From positions 521,868 through 585,867 of the forward strand of contig NZ_JAASQS010000001.1 of NCBI RefSeq assembly GCF_011762045.1: DNA of 64,000 nt. The letters are read 5' to 3'. The position numbers and the translations under genes are program-made. The DNA is from Rhizomicrobium electricum. GTDB lineage: Bacteria > Pseudomonadota > Alphaproteobacteria > Micropepsales > Micropepsaceae. Shown here piece by piece: positions 17,053 to 26,283 of this stretch; position 1 is the first letter of the stretch; each line of letters begins with the position of its first letter. A model generated the notes under the pieces. The model searched no databases. It had not been told where the DNA came from and saw only the letters and a program-made list of their open reading frames with translations.

Positions 17053-18339
17053 CTAGGTTACAGGAAGAAATCCGATCATTGAGGCAGTAAGGCCACTCGC
17101 CAACGTGCCGGCCAGCAACGAGCGCATCACCAGCGGCACCACCTCATCGCGGCGTGACGGCTCCAACGCACTCATGCCAGCGATGACGATGCCCACCGAC
17201 GAGAAGTTGGCGAAGCCGCACATGGCGTAAACGCAAATCAGCGTCGAGCGCGGATCGAGCGCTCCCGCCGGCATTGCGGCAAGATTCATGTACGCGATCA
17301 GCTCGTTGAGGATCGTTTTGGTGCCGAGCAGGCTGCCGGCTGTCGCCGCCTCGTTCCACGGCACGCCATAGAGCCACACGATCGGCGCAAAAATCCAACC
17401 GAACACGCGCTGCAGCGTGAGCGGCGCACCTGCAACCAGGGGAGCGTGCCCGAGGATCATGTTGGCGAGCGCGACCAGCGCCGTCACCACGATCAGCATG
17501 GCGATGATCTGCCAATAGATCTTGAGGCCGACCTCGGTACCGTGGCTGACCGCATCCATACTGGAGCGGTATTTCATATCGGAGTCCGACACGGTATCGG
17601 TCGCCGCCGCGCCGGGGATCATGATGCGCGCAATCACGATGGCGCCGAACAGGCTCATCATCGAGGCGATCAGGATGTGCCCTAGAGCTCCCGGCAGCAC
17701 GGGTTTGAGGATCGTGGCGTACAGTACGAAGACGGTACCCGCCACCACGCTCATGCCGACGGTGAACATGATAAACAACTCGGACCGGTTGAGCTTGCCG
17801 AGATAGGGACGGATCACCAACAGGCCTTCGACATTGCCGAGGAACACGGTCGAAGCGCCCCCGAGACCCACCGCGCCGCCGATCCCGAGCACACGCCTGA
17901 GAACGATCGCGATCCCCTTGACCACGATGGCCAATATCCGCCAGTGCCACAGCAGCGCCGATAGCGCGCTGATGACGATGATCAGCGGCAAGACGCCGAA
18001 GGCGAAATTGATGAAGGCGCCGGCATTGGTGACGGCAAACGGCGCATCGCCGAGACCGACATAGCCGAACACGAACGAGGTGCCCGCCCTGGTCGCCTCG
18101 GTCAGGGCGGCCACCACGCCGTTGAGAGCGAACAGCCCGTCGCGGGCCATCGGAACCTTCAAAAGCAGCAGCGCCAGGAAGAACTGCACCAGCACCCCGG
18201 CCACGACGGTGCGGACCGGGAACGCGCGCCGGTTCTCGGAGGCAAGCCAGGCGACGAAAAGGATGAAGGCGATGCCGAGCAGGGATTGCGGATGCAAGCC
18301 CGGCGACATAGAGGAAAGGAACTCCTGGATTCGCGTCAC
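17053..18339 (-). CDS. nupC: Concentrative nucleoside transporter (NupC/CNT family)
   Basis: About 428 residues and ten or so membrane segments. CNT hallmarks are GVLPLIIVISALSALLWHW, GGASTVFLGNVEGLLVIRPYL with the nucleoside-binding Glu, the Na/H-site helix after NRSELFIMFTVGMSVVAGTVF, and the late CGFANFSSVGIVIAGMSAL. It imports nucleosides by ion symport. Start choice is uncertain: GTG at 18339 follows GGGGG, and ATG at 18309 is an alternative. It diverges from pnuC-nadR 46 bp away, so a nicotinamide riboside or general nucleoside salvage role fits. Confidence 0.9.
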   Translation of the reverse strand: MTRIQEFLSSMSPGLHPQSLLGIAFILFVAWLASENRRAFPVRTVVAGVLVQFFLALLLLKVPMARDGLFALNGVVAALTEATRAGTSFVFGYVGLGDAPFAVTNAGAFINFAFGVLPLIIVISALSALLWHWRILAIVVKGIAIVLRRVLGIGGAVGLGGASTVFLGNVEGLLVIRPYLGKLNRSELFIMFTVGMSVVAGTVFVLYATILKPVLPGALGHILIASMMSLFGAIVIARIMIPGAAATDTVSDSDMKYRSSMDAVSHGTEVGLKIYWQIIAMLIVVTALVALANMILGHAPLVAGAPLTLQRVFGWIFAPIVWLYGVPWNEAATAGSLLGTKTILNELIAYMNLAAMPAGALDPRSTLICVYAMCGFANFSSVGIVIAGMSALEPSRRDEVVPLVMRSLLAGTLASGLTASMIGFLPVT

Positions 18340-18385
18340 GCGTGCCCCCGTAGGTATCCGGCCCGGAACAGTAGAAGGGATGGCG

Positions 18386-18967
18386 ATGGCCACCACCGAA
18401 TTAATCGCCGCAGGCCTCGGGCTGGTCAATGTCTGGCTGGTGGTCCGCCGCAGCGTCTGGAACTACCCGTTCGGCCTCGCCATGGTGACGCTGTACGGCT
18501 TCGTGTTCTACGACGCACGGCTCTATTCCGACACGATTCTGCAGGGTTACTTCTTCGTCGTGCAGGTGTTCGGCTGGTGGTACTGGCTGAAAGGCCGGGA
18601 TGCCGAAGGGCTGGTGCGACCCGAAATCCTGGGGACGAAAGGCCGGCTGTGGGCGCTTGGCGCTACGGCGGCGGCCGCCGCGGTGACGGGCTGGCTCTTT
18701 GCGACCTACACCAATGCCGCCGCGCCCTGGTTCGACGCCTTCATCGCCGCCGGCTCGGTGACCGGACAGACGCTGCAGTCCTATCGCAAGGTCGAAAGCT
18801 GGCTCTGGTGGATCGCGGTCGACATCGTCGCGGTCGGTGTCTATGCGTGGAAAGGCCTCTATCCCACCACCGGTCTCTACGCGATATTCCTCGTCCTGTC
18901 GGTCGCCGGCCTCCTATCGTGGCGGCGTCAGCTTGCAAAATTCGCTTCCGTCGAGGTGTCTGCGTGA
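18386..18967 (+). CDS. pnuC: Nicotinamide riboside transporter PnuC
   Basis: 193 residues with about seven membrane helices and the PnuC signatures VRRSVWNYPFGLAMVTLYGFVFYDARLYSD, QVFGWWYWL, SVTGQTLQSYRKVESWLWWIAVDIVAVGVYAWKGLYPT. It facilitates uptake of nicotinamide riboside, which the following kinase traps. The ATG at 18386 lies a correct distance after GAAGG; the ATG two codons earlier would be too close. The stop overlaps the nadR start by 4 nt (GTGA), so the pair is translationally coupled. Confidence 0.94.
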   Translation: MATTELIAAGLGLVNVWLVVRRSVWNYPFGLAMVTLYGFVFYDARLYSDTILQGYFFVVQVFGWWYWLKGRDAEGLVRPEILGTKGRLWALGATAAAAAVTGWLFATYTNAAAPWFDAFIAAGSVTGQTLQSYRKVESWLWWIAVDIVAVGVYAWKGLYPTTGLYAIFLVLSVAGLLSWRRQLAKFASVEVSA

Positions 18968-19944
18968 GCCGTGGCTTTCTTCTAGGAAAATTCCTGCCGC
19001 CCCATCGCGGTCACTTGATGCTGTGCGATTTCGCCCGGACCTATTGCGACGAGCTTACGGTTCTGGTGTGCACGCGCCCATCCGACCCCATCGACGGTGC
19101 GCTGCGCGCGACCTGGATGCGCGAATTGGTGCCAAATGTGCGCATCGTTCATCTCGACCGCGACGTGCCGCAGGAGCCCCGCGAGCATCCGGAATTCTGG
19201 CCGATCTGGCGCGAGATCATGAAGAACGTCCATCCGGAGCCGATCGATTTCGTATTCAGCAGCGAATCCTATGGCGGACGGCTGGCGGAGGAAGCCGGCG
19301 CGCGCCACGTGCCGTTCGATCCCGACCGCCTCGCCGCACCGGTTTCGGGTACCAAGGTGCGCGCCCATCCCTACCTTTTCTGGGACTACCTGCCGCCGCC
19401 GGTCCGCGCCCACTACGTCAAAACCGTGTGCCTGTTCGGCCCGGAATCGACCGGCAAATCGACCCTCGCCAAGCGCCTTGCGTCGCATTTCCATACCATC
19501 GCGGCACCGGAATACGGGCGCACCTATTGCGAAATCTTCGGCACCTACTGCACCGCCGACGATCTCAGGAACATCGTCAAAGGACAGGCGTCACTCGAAG
19601 CGGCCGCCAAGCGCCGCGCCAACCGGCTTCTCATTCTCGATACCGACCGGCTGATGACCGCATTGTGGGCCGACATGCTGCTCGGCATCCGCCCGCCCGA
19701 TCTCGACGCCGTGCCGGAATTCGCCGATCTCTACCTGCTCGCCGATATCGACATTCCGTGGGCGGACGACGGCACGCGCTATTTCCCCGGCGACGCCGCC
19801 CGCCAGCGCTTCTATCGCATCTGCCGCGAGGAGTTGGAAAAGCGGAGCCTGCCGTTCGAGGTGATCGGCGGAGATCGCGACGGACGGCTGAAAATGGCCG
19901 CCGATGCGATCAATCGCCATTTCCCGGAGCTGAGCGGAGGCTGA
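18964..19944 (+). CDS. nadR: Bifunctional NMN adenylyltransferase / ribosylnicotinamide kinase (NadR)
   Basis: 326 residues. The N-terminal adenylyltransferase domain shows GKFLPPHRGHLML (the HxGH nucleotide motif) and an SSESYGG pocket; the C-terminal kinase domain has Walker A GPESTGKST at about residue 158. It phosphorylates nicotinamide riboside to NMN and adenylates NMN to NAD. The HTH repressor domain of enterobacterial NadR is absent, so it is an enzyme only. GTG start at 18964 overlaps the pnuC stop. Together with pnuC it forms a complete NR-to-NAD salvage module. Confidence 0.94.
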   Translation: MSRGFLLGKFLPPHRGHLMLCDFARTYCDELTVLVCTRPSDPIDGALRATWMRELVPNVRIVHLDRDVPQEPREHPEFWPIWREIMKNVHPEPIDFVFSSESYGGRLAEEAGARHVPFDPDRLAAPVSGTKVRAHPYLFWDYLPPPVRAHYVKTVCLFGPESTGKSTLAKRLASHFHTIAAPEYGRTYCEIFGTYCTADDLRNIVKGQASLEAAAKRRANRLLILDTDRLMTALWADMLLGIRPPDLDAVPEFADLYLLADIDIPWADDGTRYFPGDAARQRFYRICREELEKRSLPFEVIGGDRDGRLKMAADAINRHFPELSGG

Positions 19945-20015
19945 TACCTGCCGATTGCCTCCACGGCATACCCCTGCCATGAATAGCGCTAGGGAAACTT
20001 CAGAGGGGACATGGC

Positions 20016-21215
20016 GTGACGGGACGCCCGACAGAGATCAAGGCACTGGCAGGAGCGCGCGCATTTCCGCCGCTGATCCTGGTGCTGTTCCATTTCTGCG
20101 AAGGGCACAAATACCGCGGCATGGACGAGGCCATCTGCTCGACCGCGTGGTGGCACTACTACTTCACCTGCGGCAAGTGGTTCGATCTGCCGGTGGCGCA
20201 CGGCTATTTGTGGGTGGAGTTCTTCTTCGCCCTCTCCGGCTTCATCCTGGTGCACGTCTACAGCGCGCGTACGGCCGAGTTCTGGCGTCTCAAAAGCGGA
20301 GCTTATCTCGCGTTCCTGAAGGCGCGGCTGGCGCGGCTTTATCCGGTCCATGTCGTCACCCTGATCTCGATGCTCCTTTTGATGTGGACGCTGAACCAGC
20401 TGTCCTATTGGGGCGGCTATCTGTCGATCTATCACCAGCCCTGGGCGCCGATTAACACGTGGCCGAGCTTCGTCGCCAACCTCGCGCTGGTGCAGGCGTG
20501 GAACATCTATCCGGTGCTGACCTGGAATGGCGCATCGTGGTTCGTGTCGGTGGAATTCCTGCTGTGCCTGCTCTTCCCGGTCTATCTAGTCCTGTCGCGC
20601 GGACGCTGGTGGATGGGCGTGGCGCTGATCGGCTTCGGCGTATCGTGGCTTTTGCTCTTGGCCGTGGGCGGCGGGCATGGCCTCGACGTCACGTTCCATG
20701 ACGGCATTTTCCGCGGCATGGCCGGGTTCGCCGTCGGTGTCGGCCTCGCCATGGTCTACCGCCAGGCGAAGAAATCCGGCGTCGACACATTGCCGGAATG
20801 GGTTTTCCACGCGGCGCAGGCGGTAGCACTTCTCTACCTTCTGTGGGCGACGTACCGGACGGGGTGGAACCATACCGTCAACGATTTATGGACGGCGACA
20901 GCATTGTTCGTGCTGATCTTCGTGCTCGCGTTCGATCGCGGTTTTCTCGCCAAAGGATTGGCGACGAAAGTACCCTTGCGTCTGGGCGAATGGTCTTACG
21001 GCATCTACATGGGCCAGACTTTCTGGCTGCAGGCGATCCGCTATTTCGAACAGCGCTGGTACCCTTCCGACAATACCCGCATCCTGGGCTTGCGCTTCGG
21101 CGACGTGATGTGGTGGGCTGAGCCGTTCATGCTGGTGGGGATTTGCATCGCGTGGGGCGCACTTCTGACGATACTGGTAGAGCAGCCGGCCAATCGGTGG
21201 CTGCGGCGCCGGTAA
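20016..21215 (+). CDS. Membrane acyltransferase 3 family protein (OafA-like)
   Basis: 399 residues with about ten membrane segments. The N-terminal EIKALAGARAFPPLILVLFHF and GYLWVEFFFALSGFILVHVY carry the catalytic His and the FFxLSGF motif, and RLYPVHVV is the conserved RLxPxH-like element. The family O-acylates polysaccharides, LPS or other glycans. The start is GTG at 20016 with AGGGG 8 nt upstream; an ATG at 20011 reads straight into a stop. It follows nadR by 71 bp but has no clear functional link with it. Confidence 0.88.
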   Translation: MTGRPTEIKALAGARAFPPLILVLFHFCEGHKYRGMDEAICSTAWWHYYFTCGKWFDLPVAHGYLWVEFFFALSGFILVHVYSARTAEFWRLKSGAYLAFLKARLARLYPVHVVTLISMLLLMWTLNQLSYWGGYLSIYHQPWAPINTWPSFVANLALVQAWNIYPVLTWNGASWFVSVEFLLCLLFPVYLVLSRGRWWMGVALIGFGVSWLLLLAVGGGHGLDVTFHDGIFRGMAGFAVGVGLAMVYRQAKKSGVDTLPEWVFHAAQAVALLYLLWATYRTGWNHTVNDLWTATALFVLIFVLAFDRGFLAKGLATKVPLRLGEWSYGIYMGQTFWLQAIRYFEQRWYPSDNTRILGLRFGDVMWWAEPFMLVGICIAWGALLTILVEQPANRWLRRR

Positions 21216-21255
21216 AGCCCGCCGAGATCAAAGCCCTGTCCGCACGGCCCCCGGC

Positions 21256-22239
21256 TCATTTTGCGTCCGCCGGCCAGCGGAACAGAGCGGTGATGGCGGT
21301 GCCGTTCACCGCATAGTGCACGACGCAACCGGAATCGTTGCCTAGAGCGTAGCGGATGAGTTGCGTCCCCAACCCTTCGTCGCGCGTGGGGGCCGACGGC
21401 GCCGTCTCGATCCACTCGAGCATCACACCCCCGTTCTCCTTGCGCCACGACAGCACGACGGGACCCAGCCCTTCCGCCAGCGCGCCGTATTTCATCGAGT
21501 TGGTGCACAACTCATAAAGCGCCATCGACAGTCCGCCGACATGGCGTGCAGGCACCTTGGCATCGGGACCGGGACGCAGATCGAAGCCGGGATTGGGGAG
21601 GAACGGCGCCAGCGCCGATTTGATGAGTTCTGCAAGGTCGACATCGGACCAGCCGCTCTGCACCAACATGTCCTGCGCCGAACCGAGAGCCACCAATCGC
21701 GCCGACAGGACGTTCCTGTACTCCGGTACGGTGTGGACCTCGCGCGACAGTTTGGTGGCGATTGCCTGGATTACCGCGATCAGGTTCTTGATGCGATGCA
21801 CGGATTCGCGCGCGGCGCGGTCGCGGCGCAGTTCGCTTTCAATGAGGGAGTCCTGCACCAGCCGCGACTTGCCGACGATCCAGGCAAGGAACGAGGACAG
21901 CACCAGATATATGACGAGCGAGAAGACGGTGCGCGATGACGTGAGAGCGAACGAATTGAACGGCGGCATGAAGAAGTACCACGTCAGCAGCACGGTAACG
22001 GCCGTCACGGCAAGCCCGATGCGCGGTCCGCCGAGCAGCGCCGCAATCGTCACCGAAGCGTAGAAGGTGATGAACGGCGGCAAAGGCTCGCCGACCGCAG
22101 CGTCAAGCAACGGCTTGGCGATGAAGCCCGCCAGCACCAGCGCGGCCGCGACGGCCCATGCCGCCGCCGAATCCGGACGCAGCCACGGACTGGCGCTCCA
22201 GTCGACGAAAACTCTCAGCCAGCGTCGCAATGTCTCCAT
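21256..22239 (-). CDS. Membrane histidine kinase, DUF4118 + HWE/HisKA_2 type
   Basis: 327 residues. An N-terminal membrane module of about four helices (residues 20-120, DUF4118-like, as in KdpD) precedes a kinase core whose phosphoacceptor is the His of ESVHRIKNLIAVIQAIA. The ATPase N-box is YELCTNSMKYGAL and the chain ends with IRYALGNDSGCVVHYAVNGTAITALFRWP. HWE kinases in alphaproteobacteria often feed general-stress regulators (PhyR) or orphan receivers. No response regulator is adjacent, so it is an orphan here. The ATG at 22239 is the likely start but the ribosome-binding site is weak. Confidence 0.83.
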   Translation of the reverse strand: METLRRWLRVFVDWSASPWLRPDSAAAWAVAAALVLAGFIAKPLLDAAVGEPLPPFITFYASVTIAALLGGPRIGLAVTAVTVLLTWYFFMPPFNSFALTSSRTVFSLVIYLVLSSFLAWIVGKSRLVQDSLIESELRRDRAARESVHRIKNLIAVIQAIATKLSREVHTVPEYRNVLSARLVALGSAQDMLVQSGWSDVDLAELIKSALAPFLPNPGFDLRPGPDAKVPARHVGGLSMALYELCTNSMKYGALAEGLGPVVLSWRKENGGVMLEWIETAPSAPTRDEGLGTQLIRYALGNDSGCVVHYAVNGTAITALFRWPADAK

Positions 22240-22376
22240 CAGCGCAGCCCCAGCATGGCGGAGTTTTATTTCGCAAATGTACGGACGATGGTAAACGGCG
22301 AAATTGCACCGCGCCGATATGACGTGGCGTAAAATCAATATGTGTAGCATATTATATTGCGGCTGCCGCCCAGGCG

Positions 22377-23300
22377 TTACGGCGCGGCACGCCCTGTCAT
22401 GCCCGTGCCTTCTCCCGGCAGTGCGTTACGGAATTCCTCCGTAAGCCAGTCGAGGAAAACGCGCACGCGCGGCGACATCAGCCGGTCGCGCGCAAACAAC
22501 AGCGATACCGGGGTCGGCGATGGCGGTGTCTCCGGCAAGGTCTCGATCAATCCGGCAAAATTACCTTTGTTGCGATAGCGCGGTATTTGAATCAGGCCGA
22601 GACCGCGCAAAGCGGCTTCGCGGTAGCTTTCGGCGGCATCGACTGAGAGTACCATCGGCAGCATCACCGTCTTCTTTTCTCCGTCGACCATGAATTCGAG
22701 CGGCAGAACACCGCCGTAGGCCGACGAGCGATAACCGACCATGCGATGCCCATCGAGGCGGTCCCAGCGCTCGGGCGTGCCAAACCGCGCCACGTACTCC
22801 GGCGCAACGCACGTCATTTCCGGCAAGAGCGCGACCCGACGGGCGACAAGGTCGGTATTGCCGACCGGTCCGGCGCGCACCACACAATCGACGCCCTCGG
22901 CGACCGGGTCGATGAAGCGGTCGGTTTCGCTCATCTGAACATCGAGGCCGGGATGCTCGTCCAAAAAGCGCGGCAAACCGGGCAGAATGATGTGCCGTGC
23001 CATCGAGCCCTGGGCATCGATGCGAAGCGTGCCCTTCGGCTTTGCGCCACGGAAAGCAGTTTCCGCTTCCTCGAAATCGGCAAGCAGAGCAAGGCAACGC
23101 CGGCGATAAACCTCGCCGTCTGGCGTGAGGTGGACCTTGCGGGTGGTCCGCTCCAAGAGGCGGACGCCGAGCCGTTTTTCCAGACCCTTCACAGCGTCGG
23201 TGACCGTCGAGGCGGGCAGGCCGAGGTCGCGCGCGGCGGCGGCAAAACTCATCCGCTCCGCCACCCGGACGAATACCTGCATCGTCTCCAACCTGTCCAT
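22377..23300 (-). CDS. LysR-family regulator (AphB/DntR-like subgroup)
   Basis: 307 residues. N-terminal HTH: METMQVF-type start followed by RVAERMSFAAAARDLGLPASTVTDAVKGLEKRLGVRLLERTTRKVHLTPDG; effector domain after residue 90. This subgroup usually controls the neighbouring divergent gene, here a short-chain dehydrogenase 106 bp away, and the gap contains a long dyad (23301-23360). I place the start at 23300 (MDRLETM); Met four residues upstream is possible. The inducer is unknown, possibly an aromatic or carbonyl compound given the reductase partner. Confidence 0.88.
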   Translation of the reverse strand: MDRLETMQVFVRVAERMSFAAAARDLGLPASTVTDAVKGLEKRLGVRLLERTTRKVHLTPDGEVYRRRCLALLADFEEAETAFRGAKPKGTLRIDAQGSMARHIILPGLPRFLDEHPGLDVQMSETDRFIDPVAEGVDCVVRAGPVGNTDLVARRVALLPEMTCVAPEYVARFGTPERWDRLDGHRMVGYRSSAYGGVLPLEFMVDGEKKTVMLPMVLSVDAAESYREAALRGLGLIQIPRYRNKGNFAGLIETLPETPPSPTPVSLLFARDRLMSPRVRVFLDWLTEEFRNALPGEGTGMTGRAAP

Positions 23301-23360
23301 TATTCGCATTTTCCGGATAGCAAAGCCGGATAATGCCATATTAACCGGAAAATATGAATG
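23301..23360. promoter_or_regulatory. Long dyad in the LysR/SDR divergent promoter
   Basis: TATTCGCATTTTCCGG (23301-23316) and CCGGAAAATATGAATG (23345-23360) are inverted copies matching at 13 of 16 positions. Between them CCGGATA occurs twice as a direct repeat (23313-23319 and 23326-23332). One arm touches the lysR start codon. This is the expected layout of a LysR operator covering both promoters. Confidence 0.55.
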
Positions 23361-23406
23361 TCTATCTTAGTGGGCGAGAAACACGGCAGCTAACGGAGTA
23401 GCCCAC

Positions 23407-24159
23407 ATGTCCAAGATAGCCCTCATTACTGGTGCAAGCCGCGGCCTCGGTCGTGCCACCGCCCTCGCCCTTGCTGCCCGCGGCGCGAGCATCATCGGAA
23501 CCTACGCCAGCAACAAAGCCGCTGCCTACGAGACCGCCGCCGCGGTTGCAGCCAAAGGCGGTAAGGCCGTCATGCTTGCGCTCGACACCGGCGCGATCGC
23601 GGGCCACCCCGCATTCGCTGAAGCCGTCCGCAAATCCCTGGAGCAGTTCGGACGCGAGCGCTTCGATTTCCTCGTCAACAACGCGGGGATGGGCGTGCAT
23701 TCCGCCTTCGCCGAGACCACCGAAGCCGATTTCGACCGGCTGATGAACGTCCACTTCAAAGGCGTGTTCTTCCTGACCCAGAAACTGCTGCCGTTGATCG
23801 CGGACGGCGGGCGGATTCTCAACGTGTCGAGCGGGCTGGCCCGTTTCAGCCTGCCGGGATACTCCGCTTACGGAGCGATGAAAGGTGCCGTCGAGGTACT
23901 GACACGCTATCTTGCTAAGGAACTGGGACCGCGCGGCATTCGGGTCAACACCATTGCGCCTGGCGCCATCGAAACCGATTTCGGCGGCGGCGCCGTGCGC
24001 GACAACAAACAGCTCAATGATTTTGTGGCTTCTATCACCGCACTCGGCCGTGCCGGCCAGCCCGATGAGATCGGCGGCGCCATCGCGGCACTGCTTGAGG
24101 ACGGCAGCGGCTGGATCAACGGCCAGCGGGTGGAAGTTTCCGGCGGCATGTACGTGTAA
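23407..24159 (+). CDS. Short-chain dehydrogenase/reductase (classical SDR)
   Basis: 250 residues, the usual length. Cofactor motif TGASRGLG (8-15), structural NNAGMG, catalytic Ser in NVSSGLA and the YxxxK pair in SAYGAMKGAVEV; PGAIETDF follows the active site. The basic/small residue after the first strand (GTYASNKA) suggests NADP(H) preference, an inference. It is controlled in all likelihood by the divergent LysR protein. Substrate is not readable; related proteins reduce 3-oxoacyl groups, quinones or small carbonyls. Confidence 0.9.
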   Translation: MSKIALITGASRGLGRATALALAARGASIIGTYASNKAAAYETAAAVAAKGGKAVMLALDTGAIAGHPAFAEAVRKSLEQFGRERFDFLVNNAGMGVHSAFAETTEADFDRLMNVHFKGVFFLTQKLLPLIADGGRILNVSSGLARFSLPGYSAYGAMKGAVEVLTRYLAKELGPRGIRVNTIAPGAIETDFGGGAVRDNKQLNDFVASITALGRAGQPDEIGGAIAALLEDGSGWINGQRVEVSGGMYV

Positions 24160-24269
24160 ACGAGCCCCTCGGTAACCATGTCCGGGGTCCGCCCCCGGAC
24201 ATCTTGACCGGCTTGTCAGGGCCGCCGCTTGGGTCGACAGTGCCCGCCGCGTCGCAATTGGGGCAGCCC

Positions 24270-25670
24270 GTGAGTATCGCCGATAAGCCGAAAACCGAAC
24301 GTACATTCCTCGGTCATCCCATCGGCCTGTTGTGGCTGTCGGCGTCGGAGTTCTGGGAGCGCTTCTGCTACTACGGCATGCAGGCGCTCTTGACGCTGTA
24401 CCTGTTCAAATACCTCCTGCAACCGGGGCATATCGAACAGGTCTGGGGGTTCGAAACCTATCGCCAAGGTGTCGACTGGCTGATCCAGGAAATCCCCTGG
24501 CTGTTCCACAAGACTCCGATGGCCTACGCCTCGTACACCTCGCAACTCTACGCCGGCCTCGTGTTCGTCACGCCGCTGATCGGCGGCCCCCTTGCAGACC
24601 GGGTGCTGGGACGCACGCTGACCGTGACGTTCGGTTCGATCCTGATGGTGGTCGGCACCTTCCTTTTGGCCGCCAACCACACATTCCTCATCGGCATCGC
24701 ATGCCTTTTGTGCGGCGTCGGCTGCTTCAAGGGCAATATCGCGGCCCAGGTTGGTGACCTCTACACGATCGATGATCCGCGACGGGCTGACGGCTTCCAG
24801 ATCTATTTCATGGGCATCCAGATCGCAGTGATTTTCTCGCCGTTGATCTGCTCGTACCTGGGTGAACGGGTCGACTGGCATCTCGGCTTCATTGCCGCCG
24901 GTATCGGTATGGTGATCGGCCTGATCGTCTATCTGATCGGCCGCCCGACGTTTCCCAAAGAACGTTTGAAAGCAAAGGTGGCCGAAAAACGCGAAAAGCT
25001 GACCGGCCGCGATCTTGGGGCCTTTGTGCTGCTGGTGGTGCTGCTGCCGGTACTGGCCTTCGGGGCCGTCGGCAATCAGCAGATATTCAACGCCTATCTC
25101 GTCTGGTCAGGGAACAACTACCAGATGACATATGGGAGCTTCACGGTCCCCTCCGGCTGGATGATGTCGTTTGACGCCGGATTCAGCGCTGTCAGCATGA
25201 TCGGCGTCATCGCCTTCTGGCGTTGGTACGGCAAGCACCGCAAGGAGCCGGACGAGATCACCAAAATCGCCATCGGCGTCCTGATCAGCATGTGCGCACC
25301 GCTGGCGCTGGCCGGCGCTTCCGCGGTCGTGGCAACGACCCATCATCCCGTTAGCCTCGGTTGGGCGGTCGCCTTCCACGTCATCAACGATATCGGTTTC
25401 GCCAATGTCTTCCCAGTTGGGCTGGCGCTCTATTCGCGCGCCGCACCGAAAGGCCTCGGCGGCACCATGCTGGCGATCTATTACCTGCACCTGTTCATCG
25501 CGAATACGTTGATCGTGGGGCCGGTGGGCGGCCTGTTGGGCTCGATGCCCGACACCCAGTTCTGGCTGCTGCACGTCGCGCTGATGTTCGGCGCTGCTAT
25601 GGTGTTGCTTGTCGCCCGATTGCTGTTCGGGCACCTTTTGGCGCCCAAATACGCCGAAAATGCTTCATGA
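24270..25670 (+). CDS. Proton-dependent oligopeptide transporter (POT/PTR2 family)
   Basis: About 466 residues and 12-14 membrane helices. The signature SASEFWERFCYYGMQALLTLYL holds the ExxERFxYYG proton/peptide motif, and the second PTR2 motif is in CGVGCFKGNIAAQVGDLY. It imports di- and tripeptides by proton symport. Start is uncertain: I choose GTG at 24270 after TTGGGG; a TTG at 24204 would add 22 residues. Its stop codon lies inside a perfect palindrome (25667-25682). Confidence 0.92.
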   Translation: MSIADKPKTERTFLGHPIGLLWLSASEFWERFCYYGMQALLTLYLFKYLLQPGHIEQVWGFETYRQGVDWLIQEIPWLFHKTPMAYASYTSQLYAGLVFVTPLIGGPLADRVLGRTLTVTFGSILMVVGTFLLAANHTFLIGIACLLCGVGCFKGNIAAQVGDLYTIDDPRRADGFQIYFMGIQIAVIFSPLICSYLGERVDWHLGFIAAGIGMVIGLIVYLIGRPTFPKERLKAKVAEKREKLTGRDLGAFVLLVVLLPVLAFGAVGNQQIFNAYLVWSGNNYQMTYGSFTVPSGWMMSFDAGFSAVSMIGVIAFWRWYGKHRKEPDEITKIAIGVLISMCAPLALAGASAVVATTHHPVSLGWAVAFHVINDIGFANVFPVGLALYSRAAPKGLGGTMLAIYYLHLFIANTLIVGPVGGLLGSMPDTQFWLLHVALMFGAAMVLLVARLLFGHLLAPKYAENAS

Positions 25671-25682
25671 CAGGGCTGTCAT
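25667..25682. promoter_or_regulatory. Perfect 16-bp palindrome at the POT stop codon
   Basis: ATGACAG-GG-CTGTCAT overlaps the stop codon of the peptide transporter. The two-base centre makes a poor RNA hairpin, so a protein-binding site is likelier. The same ATGACAG/CTGTCAT half-sites recur in an inverted repeat before prkA. Confidence 0.35.
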
Positions 25683-25822
25683 ACTAGTGCGAAGTTCTGA
25701 CTAGGTGCTGCCGGTCCGATTTCAAGGTTCTGGACCATGCGAACGGTGCATACCCGCCCATGTGTGCACTGCAGCATCGAAATCATTGTGCTGTCGCATC
25801 TCCCACTTATCTGAAGGACGTG

Positions 25823-25859
25823 CCCGGAACGAGCGATCCAAAGCGGATCGATATCCGGG
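25823..25859 (+). promoter_or_regulatory. Stem-loop in the leader of the 65-residue protein gene
   Basis: Two stacked stems, CCCGGA/TCCGGG and CGATCC/GGATCG, separated by an asymmetric internal loop, end 7 bp before the AAGGAG of the next gene. It could be a 5' UTR stability or translation element. Confidence 0.35.
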
Positions 25860-25882
25860 ACAAACTAAGGAGTGGGTCTAAA

Positions 25883-26080
25883 ATGACTAGCAATTTCAAA
25901 AAGATCGCCGGTGCCAGCTTGCTGACCTTGGCCGTACTCGGTGGCGCTGCCACCTATCTTACCACCTCGCTGAATACCCCGGCGCACACGTCCGTCGCCT
26001 TTGACGGCGTTACGACCGAGCCTAGCCAGTTCGGCGACCGTCATGCCGAAGTGATCGTGACCGAGGGGCAGGCCTCCTAA
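25883..26080 (+). CDS. Small membrane-anchored protein, unknown function
   Basis: 65 residues: a short basic N-terminus (MTSNFKKIAG), one hydrophobic helix (ASLLTLAVLGGAATYL) and an acidic, polar exterior tail ending in HAEVIVTEGQAS. AAGGAG 10 nt before the ATG supports translation. Topology is N-in with a periplasmic tail, or a cleaved secretion signal. No family is recognised. It lies between the peptide transporter and another tiny membrane protein on the same strand. Confidence 0.65.
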   Translation: MTSNFKKIAGASLLTLAVLGGAATYLTTSLNTPAHTSVAFDGVTTEPSQFGDRHAEVIVTEGQAS

Positions 26081-26283
26081 GTGCCTGCCTCGCGGCTCCC
26101 GCTTATTTCCGGAAGGGAAGGTAAGCCGCTGAATTGCCAAGCCATGCCTGAATTGCATGACCCTTAATTTGGCAAGTTTCCGGAATACCATTGTGGCGCA
26201 AATGTGGCAGGCGTATTGTCTCCCCTGAGGCTGGTTAATGGCGGCCCCAATAAGCCGTCGACCGGCCCAGGATGGAGACAGCC

